A stretch of DNA of 64,000 nucleotides, taken from Pseudomonadota bacterium (GTDB taxonomy: Bacteria > Pseudomonadota > Gammaproteobacteria > Steroidobacterales > Steroidobacteraceae). Each line of letters starts with the position of its first letter. Position 1 is the stretch's first letter. Made by a program: the position numbers and the translations under genes. Location of the stretch: assembly GCA_023423935.1 (NCBI GenBank), contig JAFAEQ010000030.1, positions 14,519 to 78,518 on the forward strand, written 5' to 3'. Shown here in pieces: positions 26,809 through 35,344 of this stretch. Below the pieces are notes generated by a model. That model saw only the letters and a program-made list of their open reading frames with translations. It ran no database searches and had not been told where the DNA came from.

Positions 26809-28305
26809 ATGTCAAAAGAACTACAACGATCTGCCACCGGCGTTCCTGGACTGGACGAGGTCCTTCATGGTGGATTGATTCCGAGTCGCTTCTATCTGAT
26901 CGATGGCGATCCGGGTGCAGGCAAGACCACGCTGGCACTTCAATATCTGCTGAACGGGGTCAAGGCGGGTGAATCCTGCCTGTATGTCACGCTCTCCGAG
27001 ACGAAAGAGGAGCTGACCGATGGCGCGCGCTCTCACGGCTGGTCGCTCGATGGCCTCAACATCATCGAGCTGATCGCTGACGATCGTGACCTCGCGAACG
27101 GCGATGAGCTCACCATGTACCACCCTTCCGAAGTCGAGCTCACGCAGACGACGCGTCGAGTGCTGGAGGCGGTCGAACGCATCAATCCCACGCGCATGGT
27201 GTTCGATTCGCTCTCGGAGCTGCGGCTACTGGCCCAACATTCACTGCGCTATCGGCGCCAGATCCTTGCGTTGAAGCAATTCTTCGTGAGCCGCAAATGC
27301 ACCGTGCTGCTGCTGGATGACCGCACGGCCGAAGGTCCGGATCTGCAGTTGCAGAGCATCGCGCACGGCGTCATCTCGCTGCACCATCACACGCCCACGT
27401 ACGGCAAGGCGTTGCGCCAGCTGAAAGTCGTCAAGTTCCGTGGCAGCGATTTCATCTCCGGTCTCCAGGACTTCAGCATCCGTCGCGGCGGCATGTCGGT
27501 GTACCCGCGTCTGGTCGCTCAGGAGCACGTCACTACCTTCCCGCGCGAGCGCGTCTCGAGCAATGTGCCCGCACTCGACACACTCCTGGGCGGCGGCATC
27601 GACCGCGGCACGGCCACGTTGCTCGTCGGCCCGGCCGGCACCGGCAAATCCACGGTGGCCTTGCAGTTCGCCACCGCGATCGCCGCGCAAGGCCAGCACT
27701 CGGCCATCTTTGCTTTCGAAGAAGCGAAATCCCTGCTGCAAGCCCGGGCTGAAGCACTCGGCATGCACTGGAAGGAAGGTAACGGCCCCGGCGAGATTCA
27801 GATTCGTCAGATCGATCCGGCCGAAATCGCACCCGGGGAGTTCGCAAGCCTGGTCCGCGAAGCGGTCGAAGAGAACGACGCGCGCGTGATCGTCATCGAC
27901 AGTCTCAACGGCTATCTGAATGCGATGCCCGAGGATCGCTACCTCGTCGCACAGCTGCACGAGCTGCTCGCGTATCTGAACAATCGCGGCGTGGCGACAT
28001 TCCTGATCGCGGCCAACAGCGGAATGCTGGCCGTCGGCTCGAAGTCGACCATCGACGCGAGCTACCTCGCCGACTCGGTCATTCTGCTGCGAATGTTCGA
28101 GGTGGAGGGCAGCCTCAAGAAGGCGATCTCGGTCATCAAGAAACGCAGCGGTCGCCATGAGGAAACGATCAGACAGATCTCGTTCGACGAGCGCGGCCTG
28201 CACTTGAGCGAACCGCTCTCGTACCTGCATGGCATTCTCACGGGTGCGCCGGTGAACGTCCCCAAAGGCCGGAACGAAAGCGCCGGCGCGCCTGATGCCT
28301 CTTGA
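26809..28305 (+). CDS. Double KaiC-type circadian-clock-like ATPase
   Basis: A 498-residue protein made of two RecA-like KaiC domains. Walker A of the first is GDPGAGKTT (residues 33-41) and of the second GPAGTGKST (about 274-282). Both domains open in the family way (TGVPGLDEVLHGGLIPSRFY; VPALDTLLGGGIDRG). KaiC homologues outside cyanobacteria, without KaiA and KaiB, are usually ATPase signalling hubs paired with histidine kinases. Here the stop overlaps the start of a hybrid kinase by 11 bases, so the two are co-translated and probably interact. An ATG at 26749 would add 20 residues. Confidence 0.93.
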   Translation: MSKELQRSATGVPGLDEVLHGGLIPSRFYLIDGDPGAGKTTLALQYLLNGVKAGESCLYVTLSETKEELTDGARSHGWSLDGLNIIELIADDRDLANGDELTMYHPSEVELTQTTRRVLEAVERINPTRMVFDSLSELRLLAQHSLRYRRQILALKQFFVSRKCTVLLLDDRTAEGPDLQLQSIAHGVISLHHHTPTYGKALRQLKVVKFRGSDFISGLQDFSIRRGGMSVYPRLVAQEHVTTFPRERVSSNVPALDTLLGGGIDRGTATLLVGPAGTGKSTVALQFATAIAAQGQHSAIFAFEEAKSLLQARAEALGMHWKEGNGPGEIQIRQIDPAEIAPGEFASLVREAVEENDARVIVIDSLNGYLNAMPEDRYLVAQLHELLAYLNNRGVATFLIAANSGMLAVGSKSTIDASYLADSVILLRMFEVEGSLKKAISVIKKRSGRHEETIRQISFDERGLHLSEPLSYLHGILTGAPVNVPKGRNESAGAPDAS

Positions 28306-29854
28306 CGTCGGGAACAATGAGGAACGCGTATTGATCGTAGCGCCGACCTGGCGCGACGGCGACGTCACGTCTCTGATGCTCAGGCAGGCAGGGATGACAC
28401 CGTTCATCTGTACGGACCTGAAGGCGGTTGCACTCGGGCTTCGCGGCGGTGTCGGCGCGATCGTGCTCACCGATCGTGCACTGTTTGATCCGGATCTGAA
28501 TGTGCTTCTGGGCGAGCTCGACGCGCAGCCAAGCTGGTCCGACATCCCGGTGATACTGCTCACTCACGATCATCCGACGACGTCGCGCGCAACGCAGGTG
28601 CTCCAGAAGTTTCGCAACGTCACGCTGCTCGATCGCCCGACCTCGATCCGCACGATGATCAGCTCGGTTCGCACCGCCCTGCGTGCCCGTCAGCGTCAGT
28701 ACGAAGTGCGCGCGCATCTGGAAGCCCTGCGCGCCGCCGAACAGGCGTTGCGACTGGCCGATCAGCGCAAGGATGAATTCCTCGCCACGCTCGCGCACGA
28801 ACTGCGCAATCCTCTCGCGCCGCTGCGAACCGGGCTGCAACTGCTCTCCAACTCATCCTTCGACAGCGCTCATCGTGCACGCATTCAGCGAATGATGGAG
28901 CGCCAGGTCGTGCAGCTCGTGAAGTTGATCGACGATCTGCTCGAGGTCTCGCGCATCGCGACCGGCAAGGTCGTACTGAAGATCGAACGTGTCGATCTGC
29001 GCATGGTGATCGAATCCGCAGTCGAGAGCACGCAGCCCCTGATTCAAACCGCCCAGCACCGTCTCGTCGCAAACCTGCCCGCAGATCCGGTATGGGTGGA
29101 CGCCGATCCCTCGCGCATCGAACAGGTGATCTGCAATCTGTTGAACAACGCCTGCAAGTACACGCCGCGCGGGGGACGCATCGAGGTATCGCTCACGACC
29201 AGAGCGGACCGTGCCGAGCTGCGTGTCATCGATGACGGGCTGGGCATCCCGGCCGAGATGCTGCCGCTCGTGTTCGACATGTTCACGCAGATCGACCGCA
29301 GCCTCGATCGCGCTCAGGGCGGTCTGGGTATCGGCTTATCGCTCGTCAAGCGACTCATGCACATGCATCGGGGCGAGGTGAGCGCCACGAGCGAAGGACC
29401 CGACAAGGGCAGCACGTTCCTGCTGACTTTGCCGCTTGCGACTCAAGAGGCCGCAACGGTCATTCCCGCGCTCGATCTCGTGAGTGCAACTGCGGAGCAA
29501 CGCCGCATCCTGGTCGTGGACGACAACCGCGACGCCGCGGAATCGCTCGCGATGCTGCTGGAAATGAATGGGCACAAGACCCGTATCGCGTTCGATGGCG
29601 GCAGCGCGCTCGACATCGCGCCGGGCTTTCAACCGCACATCGCTTTCTGCGATCTGGGCATGCCCGGCATGAACGGCTTCGAGCTCGCCGCCAGCCTGCG
29701 TGCTTCGTATCCCGACATCGTTCTCGTGGCGCTGACGGGTTGGGGCTCGGAAGAGGACAAACGCCGGACACGTGCCGGCGGCTTCGATTTTCACGTCACC
29801 AAACCGATCGCGTTCGAGGAGATCGAGCGCATCCTCGGCGCGGAAGAGCACTGA
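28295..29854 (+). CDS. Hybrid sensor histidine kinase with N-terminal receiver-like domain
   Basis: A 519-residue cytoplasmic kinase. Residues 1-125 are receiver-like without an obvious acceptor Asp (GAIVLTDRALFDPD). HisKA carries the phospho-His in LAHELRNPLAPL (near residue 168). The ATPase domain has the N box NLLNNACKYT, then DDGLGIP and GGLGIGLSLVK. The C-terminal receiver has its acceptor Asp in FCDLGMPGMNG (near residue 452) and Lys in HVTKP. No sensory or membrane segment is visible, so the input probably comes from the overlapping KaiC-like ATPase. Confidence 0.95.
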   Translation: MPLDVGNNEERVLIVAPTWRDGDVTSLMLRQAGMTPFICTDLKAVALGLRGGVGAIVLTDRALFDPDLNVLLGELDAQPSWSDIPVILLTHDHPTTSRATQVLQKFRNVTLLDRPTSIRTMISSVRTALRARQRQYEVRAHLEALRAAEQALRLADQRKDEFLATLAHELRNPLAPLRTGLQLLSNSSFDSAHRARIQRMMERQVVQLVKLIDDLLEVSRIATGKVVLKIERVDLRMVIESAVESTQPLIQTAQHRLVANLPADPVWVDADPSRIEQVICNLLNNACKYTPRGGRIEVSLTTRADRAELRVIDDGLGIPAEMLPLVFDMFTQIDRSLDRAQGGLGIGLSLVKRLMHMHRGEVSATSEGPDKGSTFLLTLPLATQEAATVIPALDLVSATAEQRRILVVDDNRDAAESLAMLLEMNGHKTRIAFDGGSALDIAPGFQPHIAFCDLGMPGMNGFELAASLRASYPDIVLVALTGWGSEEDKRRTRAGGFDFHVTKPIAFEEIERILGAEEH

Positions 29855-30025
29855 GCGGCACACGCCCGGCGCGACTCGGGAAGTCTCGTCGGTCATGCCG
29901 CTTTTTGCGTGTGCATGTCGGAACGACGTGGATTCATACGTCCTCGCTATGCCGACCGGCCGGACGGGCCACTTACAATCAATCCGTCGATTCAGTTCGC
30001 ACCGCATCTGTCACAGGAGTCATGC

Positions 30026-30679
30026 ATGAAGCCGACCATCACCGCCTTCGCGAATTCGCCGGATCGTGGCAGAGGAATGGCGCGCGATATGCGCGTTCGC
30101 TGGGCACTGGAGGAGGTCGGTCAGTCGTATCACGTGCGTCTTCTGACGTTCAAGGCGCTGAAAGAATCTCCGCATCGCACACTCAATCCATTCGGCCAGA
30201 TCCCGACGTACGAGGAGGCAGACCTGATGCTCTTCGAGTCCGGGGCGATCGTGCTTCACATCGCGCAACGTCATGCCGGCTTGCTGCCCGAAGAGGCGAA
30301 CGCGCGCGCACGTGCGATCGCGTGGATGTTTGCCGCACTGAGCACGATCGAGCCGCCGATCGTCGAATGGTCGATGGCGCTGATTCTCGAGCGCAACAAG
30401 CCCTGGTTCGAAGAACGGCAGGCCATGCTCGATGAGCGCGTTCACACACGGCTCAAAGAACTCTCCGCGCATCTTGGTGACGCCGAATGGCTCGACGGCC
30501 CATTCAGCGCAGCCGACTTGCTGATGGTGACGGTCCTGCGCCGATACGGCGCCGGCGTCGCGATGAAGCCCTTTGCAAACCTCGCCGCCTACATTGCGCG
30601 CGCCGAGGCGCGTCCTGCGTACCAAAGAGCGTTTGCCGATCAACTTGCGGTGTTCACGGAGAGTCAAAAGAACGCGTGA
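30026..30679 (+). CDS. Glutathione S-transferase-like protein
   Basis: A 217-residue GST. The start follows CAGGAG with good spacing. The thioredoxin-like half holds RWALEEVGQSYHVRLLTF and the cis-Pro/ESxAI glutathione motif (NPFGQIPTYEEADLMLFESG, then AIVLHIA). The all-helical half ends AAYIARAEARPAYQRAFADQ. It is probably a beta- or nu-like detoxification enzyme in the cytoplasm. It is a single gene. Confidence 0.93.
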   Translation: MKPTITAFANSPDRGRGMARDMRVRWALEEVGQSYHVRLLTFKALKESPHRTLNPFGQIPTYEEADLMLFESGAIVLHIAQRHAGLLPEEANARARAIAWMFAALSTIEPPIVEWSMALILERNKPWFEERQAMLDERVHTRLKELSAHLGDAEWLDGPFSAADLLMVTVLRRYGAGVAMKPFANLAAYIARAEARPAYQRAFADQLAVFTESQKNA

Positions 30680-30721
30680 GATCGCAGAGCGATCGGCGAT
30701 ACGCACATGGTCGATCTGTGC

Positions 30722-32947
30722 TCACGGCTGCCGCGCAATGAACTCGCCATACTCGGCAGTCGCGCGATACGTCACCAAGCCATATCGACCGCGGGCGAAG
30801 GTGCTATCGCGCGCTTGCAGCAGGATGCGGTTATCGCAATAGACGCGCAGTGCATCGCCGATCAGCTCGAATCTCACGTTCTTCCAGTCGCCAACGACTG
30901 TCGATAACGGCGCCGTTCCCAGGACATGGATGGCGCCATTGACCAACTTGCGCAGTGAGACGGTTCCATCCTGACGCAGCGTCACGTAGTAGTAGTTCCT
31001 GTTATCGACGTAGCGTCCCATCATGCCGACCCAACCGCTGGGCGCCCCAAAGCTCAACACACGCGTGTTGGCCTCCACGATCTGATCGCGCGTACTCACT
31101 CCTGTCACGACTCTTGCGTCGCCCGTAGCGGAACGCTGCCGGTACGAATACAGGTTGGTGGGCGCCGCCCATTCCTGGGCCCAGTTCCCATCGACAACGG
31201 TCCACGCCTTCTCGACGTTGTAGCTGAAATCCTCCGCCAGCAGGGTGAGCTGGGGATTCGGCGTTACGACGATGTTGTCGTACTCGGCGCTCGTGCGATA
31301 CATCGCGATTCCCAGCTGCCCATGCTTGTGAGTCGAGTCGCGCGCCTCGGCCAGCAACTCTCCATCCACATACGCACGGATCCATGTGCCGACGGCCTCC
31401 AGTCGCAATCGGTAATCTCTGTTGAGCGTCATTGGAAGCGAGACGGTCGCCAGTGTGCGGATCTGCCCATTCACCAAGCTTCGTAACGACAGCGTGTTGG
31501 AGCTGCGCAGGGTCAGGTAGTAATAGTTGCCCGGATCCGAGCGCCGCACGATCAGGCCGAACCAGCGGTCGCTCCCCTGCACGGCTGTGGCACGAACATC
31601 GGCCTGAATGGATTGATCCTTCCAGTCCGAATTCGTCAGCACCGCGCCCGCGTCTCCGACCAGACTGGACTGACGCAAGACCTTCGATCGGCTCGTCGTT
31701 GCGACCGTCAAGCTGCTGCCCGTGATCGGCGTCCAGCGGGAATAACTGCCCGACTCGAAATCGTCTTGAGTAATGGCCCGCTGACTCAAGTCAGCCGGTA
31801 ATTCGAAAATGTAGACCTGCGGCGACCCTCCGTAGCCGGCAGACGCTGCAATACGACGCCCGCTGATCGCAACCGAGATACCGAGCACGAGATTCTCTCG
31901 CGCGTCGCTCGCCAGTAAGCGCGCGATCTCGGTCGGTGTCCCGTTTGCGTTGCGCTTGAAGACAGGAATCGAGCCGGCCTGTGGTGCGCGCTGAGAATCG
32001 AATGGATACGCACCCACGACCCAATCCGCGCTCAGCTCCAGATAGGGAACGTTGTAATCACGCTCGAGCGACAACGCATCTGCTGTCGCGGCGGTCCCTG
32101 CGAACTGCCATGAACCGCCGGATGGTTGGCGGAAGACATGCACGCCCGGCTTGACCTCCGATACGGTGAGCAACGTATCGCCTTCGAGCGCTATCTTGCG
32201 GCCGAAGTACGGGTCGCTCCCGAACGGGCTCGTGATGATCGTCGATGGAGTGGGCGACAGGCCCGGGTAGATCCGGATCTCGTTCCATGTGTAGAAGTCG
32301 TCGCCCGCTCCGGCAACGATCGTATTGCCGCTGACATCCAGATCGGCGAAGCAGCCGAATTCGAGGGAAGCGGAAGTCGTGCCGATCGAAGCCCAGCGGC
32401 CTGCCGAGTTCTTTCGATAGGCTTGCCAGGCGCAATACGACCCACCGGCCACCACCGTGCCGTGGTCGAGCTTGAGCACCGAGCCGCGCCAGGACTGCTG
32501 CAGCGGGGCAGGCAGCACTGCCGTTTGCTTCCAGCCGTTTGCGGCACTGTATTCGAAAACTCTCAGGTCCCTGCTTTGGACTACGGCGACGTTTCCCTCC
32601 AGAGCCACCCACATCGTGAGCGCGTCTTGCCAGAGATCTATATCGTGCGCGAGCGTCGATACGTAGCGCCATTCATTCGAAGATGTGCGCCGGAAGACAT
32701 GCACGGACATCTCCGAAAGGAACTGCAGCGTCGCTTCATCCGTGAAGTTTCTGCGGGTCGCCACCATCAGGTGATCGCCGTCGAAGCCAATGTTGGCGAT
32801 GAGCTGATCGCTGGGACCCGGGACCACGATGTGAGTCTGCTCTTCGAGGATCCGCGGCCCGGCCAGAGCACTCCCTGTGACGAGAACGCAAAGCACGATG
32901 ACAGCGCAGCCGAACCAGTGCCGGCCACGCAGAACTTGCATCGACAT
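30722..32947 (-). CDS. Large secreted protein: propeller-like region plus two tandem lectin-like domains
   Basis: A 741-residue exported protein (signal CAVIVLCVLVTGSALAG). Residues about 30-400 hold repeated beta-rich blocks of the FG-GAP type (VALEGNVAVVQSRDLRVFEY, IALEGDTLLTVSEVKPGVHV, VAISGRRIAASAGYGG). Residues about 400-570 and 570-741 are two copies of a concanavalin/DUF1080-like sandwich, each with a shared pattern: YYYLTLR / YYYVTLR, SLRSLVNGQ / SLRKLVNGA, EARDSTHKHGQLG / QARDSTFARGRYG, TSAEYDNIV / ATAEYGEFI. It probably binds glycans at the cell surface. No catalytic residues can be named. Confidence 0.82.
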   Translation of the reverse strand: MSMQVLRGRHWFGCAVIVLCVLVTGSALAGPRILEEQTHIVVPGPSDQLIANIGFDGDHLMVATRRNFTDEATLQFLSEMSVHVFRRTSSNEWRYVSTLAHDIDLWQDALTMWVALEGNVAVVQSRDLRVFEYSAANGWKQTAVLPAPLQQSWRGSVLKLDHGTVVAGGSYCAWQAYRKNSAGRWASIGTTSASLEFGCFADLDVSGNTIVAGAGDDFYTWNEIRIYPGLSPTPSTIITSPFGSDPYFGRKIALEGDTLLTVSEVKPGVHVFRQPSGGSWQFAGTAATADALSLERDYNVPYLELSADWVVGAYPFDSQRAPQAGSIPVFKRNANGTPTEIARLLASDARENLVLGISVAISGRRIAASAGYGGSPQVYIFELPADLSQRAITQDDFESGSYSRWTPITGSSLTVATTSRSKVLRQSSLVGDAGAVLTNSDWKDQSIQADVRATAVQGSDRWFGLIVRRSDPGNYYYLTLRSSNTLSLRSLVNGQIRTLATVSLPMTLNRDYRLRLEAVGTWIRAYVDGELLAEARDSTHKHGQLGIAMYRTSAEYDNIVVTPNPQLTLLAEDFSYNVEKAWTVVDGNWAQEWAAPTNLYSYRQRSATGDARVVTGVSTRDQIVEANTRVLSFGAPSGWVGMMGRYVDNRNYYYVTLRQDGTVSLRKLVNGAIHVLGTAPLSTVVGDWKNVRFELIGDALRVYCDNRILLQARDSTFARGRYGLVTYRATAEYGEFIARQP

Positions 32948-33504
32948 GCCTGTCTCCCCCTTGTAGCGCGAAACGTCCCCGATGAATGTTTCGCGGTTGT
33001 TTGACCAACATTCTGCCGAAGCTCAGTTGTCCGCACAGAACGCACAAGAACTTAAGAGGAACGTGTACCGGCCGAGAATTTTTCGCCAAGATTTTCGACG
33101 AGGTGTCGCTCTACCGAGCACATCGTCCTTGCTTCATCGGGCCTTCGCGCGGAACCGAGTTCTGCCGTACGGCAAATCGTCTTCGTGATTTCCGACCTTG
33201 CGAGTCACGACGCCGATCTCCAGATTCGAATGGCAGCACCTGTCTAGCGATCGAGGTGTGCTTTCGCGACTGCACGGCGAGGGCATGCGTCTTCAGCGAC
33301 CGGTCTGGCTCGAGACCTGCTGATGCGCTCGGTGACCCGCTTCACGCGCGAGGTCCCGGAACGCTCCTCTTCGAGCCCTCTTCTCGTTTGATTGTTGAAT
33401 GAGCATGAATTGTCGGCTCTAATGCCCGCCGGGTGTCGATGCTGCAGCGTTCGCAGAGAGACAGGTAACGGATTGGTCGGGCCGCCAATCCAACGGAGTT
33501 CCCC
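32948..33504. other. Intergenic region upstream of nhaA
   Basis: No gene is supported. Short open frames exist on both strands but none has a ribosome-binding site and protein-like composition. The promoters of the divergent secreted-protein gene and of nhaA should lie here. Confidence 0.45.
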
Positions 33505-34872
33505 ATGCATCGCCCCACCCGGCGCGTGCGGCTGCCTGCCGCCCATGCCATCACCGACAAGATCCTCACCAACGTCGAACGCTTCCTGCAGATCGAGGCC
33601 GTCAGCGGCCTGGTACTGCTTCTGTGCGCTGCGATCGCGCTGATCTGGGCCAACTCGTCGGCCTCGGATTCGTACTTCCATCTGTGGGAGACCCAGCTGT
33701 CGATCGGTATCGGCACCTTTTCACTGAGCGAATCGCTGCACTTCATCATCAACGATGGATTGATGACGTTTTTCTTCCTGCTCGTGGGGCTGGAGATCCG
33801 TCGCGAGATCCACGAAGGCGCACTGGCCGAGTTCAAAGCTGCAACTCTGCCGATAGCCGCGGCGATCGGTGGCGTTATCGTTCCGGCCGTGCTCTTCCTG
33901 ATCCTGAACTCGGATCCGCTGCTCCAGCGAGGATGGGCCGTGCCCACCGCGACCGATATCGCTTTTGCCGTCGGCGTGCTCGCGCTGCTGGGCAAATCGA
34001 TTCCGGGATCGCTGCGCATTTTTCTGCTGTCGCTCGCGATCATCGATGACATCGCGGCCGTCATCATCATCGCGGTCTTTTACTCTGGCGGACTCGACTA
34101 TTCAGGACTCTTGATCGGCGCTGCGGCCCTGGTGCTCGTGGGGCTGATGCGCTGGATCGGGATCGGCAGTGCTCTCGCCTATGTCGTTCCTGGCGCGCTG
34201 CTCTGGTTCGGACTGTTACGGTCCGGTGCACATCCGACGCTGGCCGGCGTGATTCTGGGATTGCTGACACCCGTTACGGTTCGTTCCTTTCGTGGCAATC
34301 CGGTCGAGCTCGTCAAGCGCGCGATGTCGACCCTGGAGTCACGACTCCAGCAACAACACACACATATTCACGATGTGCGCGAGCCCGTCCGGGGATTGCG
34401 CAGCGCTCAACGCGAACTGCTGCCTGCCGTCATGCGTGTGCAGATAGCCCTTCATCAATGGGTAGCCTACGTCGTGATGCCTCTGTTCGCGCTCGCGAAT
34501 GCGGGCGTGAACCTGAGCGCGCTCCAACTCGATGGAGCGCTCACGCAAAGCCTCGTCACGGGTGTCGCCGTCGCGCTCGTCCTCGGCAAACCCATCGGCA
34601 TCATGGCCGCAAGCTGGATCGCCGTGCGCTTGCGCTGGTGCGAACTGCCTCCCGGCGTCAACTGGTCAGGCGTGTTGCTCGTCGGATGCCTGGGCGGGAT
34701 CGGATTTACGATGTCCATCTTCATCGCGGGCCTCGCGTTCGAGGACGCGCAATTGCTTTCAGCCGCGAAGCTCGGCGTGCTCATCGCATCGCTCACCGCG
34801 GGAGTCGTCGGCCTCGCGTACGGGCGATATCTCCTTGTCAAACAGCGCGCGAGCACAGCCCAGCCCGGGTGA
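33505..34872 (+). CDS. nhaA: Na+/H+ antiporter NhaA
   Basis: A 455-residue antiporter starting at an ATG after CGGAGTT. It has the hallmarks of NhaA: FLLVGLEIRREIHEG, TATDIAFAVGVLALLGKSIP, and the essential Asp pair in LLSLAIIDDIAAVIIIA (equivalent to D163/D164 of E. coli). Later helices include GIGFTMSIFIAGLAF. It exchanges one sodium for two protons across the inner membrane for pH and salt homeostasis. It is slightly longer than E. coli NhaA, with an extra cytoplasmic segment near residues 275-310 (SRLQQQHTHIHDVREPVRG). It stands alone. Confidence 0.96.
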   Translation: MHRPTRRVRLPAAHAITDKILTNVERFLQIEAVSGLVLLLCAAIALIWANSSASDSYFHLWETQLSIGIGTFSLSESLHFIINDGLMTFFFLLVGLEIRREIHEGALAEFKAATLPIAAAIGGVIVPAVLFLILNSDPLLQRGWAVPTATDIAFAVGVLALLGKSIPGSLRIFLLSLAIIDDIAAVIIIAVFYSGGLDYSGLLIGAAALVLVGLMRWIGIGSALAYVVPGALLWFGLLRSGAHPTLAGVILGLLTPVTVRSFRGNPVELVKRAMSTLESRLQQQHTHIHDVREPVRGLRSAQRELLPAVMRVQIALHQWVAYVVMPLFALANAGVNLSALQLDGALTQSLVTGVAVALVLGKPIGIMAASWIAVRLRWCELPPGVNWSGVLLVGCLGGIGFTMSIFIAGLAFEDAQLLSAAKLGVLIASLTAGVVGLAYGRYLLVKQRASTAQPG

Positions 34873-35128
34873 AAGCTACGGAGCGCATCGCGCAGCTTCC
34901 CGACTCTTGCGCACAGTCGGAGCGCACTTGCGCTCGCACTCGTGTACGCAAATCCGTACTGCCGGATCCATGCTTCGGCCTGCGCGCAGCATGGGCAGTC
35001 GGTCGTCGGTGTAAATGCGCATGTCAGCCGTAGTCCTCGATGCTAGTTCGATCAGCTCGGATTCCGAGAGGCTCTCCTACCGCGATCTCCTGTTCGCAGT
35101 CCATACAGTTGCTGAAAGCGACGCGCGC
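34873..35128. other. Intergenic region after nhaA
   Basis: I see no gene. Together with the repeat element that follows, this makes a gap of about 470 bases between nhaA and the glycosidase gene. Confidence 0.4.
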
Positions 35129-35258
35129 ACTAGTGGACTGTAACGACTGATTCGAGAGTGCTGCTTTGGTCGTCATCCCGGCGAAGGCCGGGATCTCCGC
35201 GCGGGATTCCCCTCGGTCACAGGCCTGGACCCCGGCCTTCGCCGGGGTGACATCAATA
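35129..35258. repeat. MITE-like intergenic element, copy 2
   Basis: The first 48 bases (35129-35176) are identical to 10289-10336. They are followed by two inverted REP-like arms, CCCGGCGAAGGCCGGGA near 35177 and CCCCGGCCTTCGCCGGGG near 35229. In copy 1 the second arm has been amplified. The minus-strand open frame through it (PAKAGVQ and PAFAGMT words) is a repeat artefact. Confidence 0.85.
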
Positions 35259-35344
35259 CCGGCGCGAGAACCGCGCCAGCGTGGCACGACACGGACACCG
35301 CGGTTCATACTCGCGCCCTCTTCCGCGAGTTACTGGAACCGTTC

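Noticed and set aside
27241..28563. 440-codon open frame antisense to the KaiC-type gene
   Set aside because: Shadow of a gene with two clear Walker motifs; no domain of its own.
35024..35308. Open frame with PAKAGVQ and PAFAGMT words on the minus strand
   Set aside because: These words are known translations of REP-like intergenic repeats; no gene signals are present.
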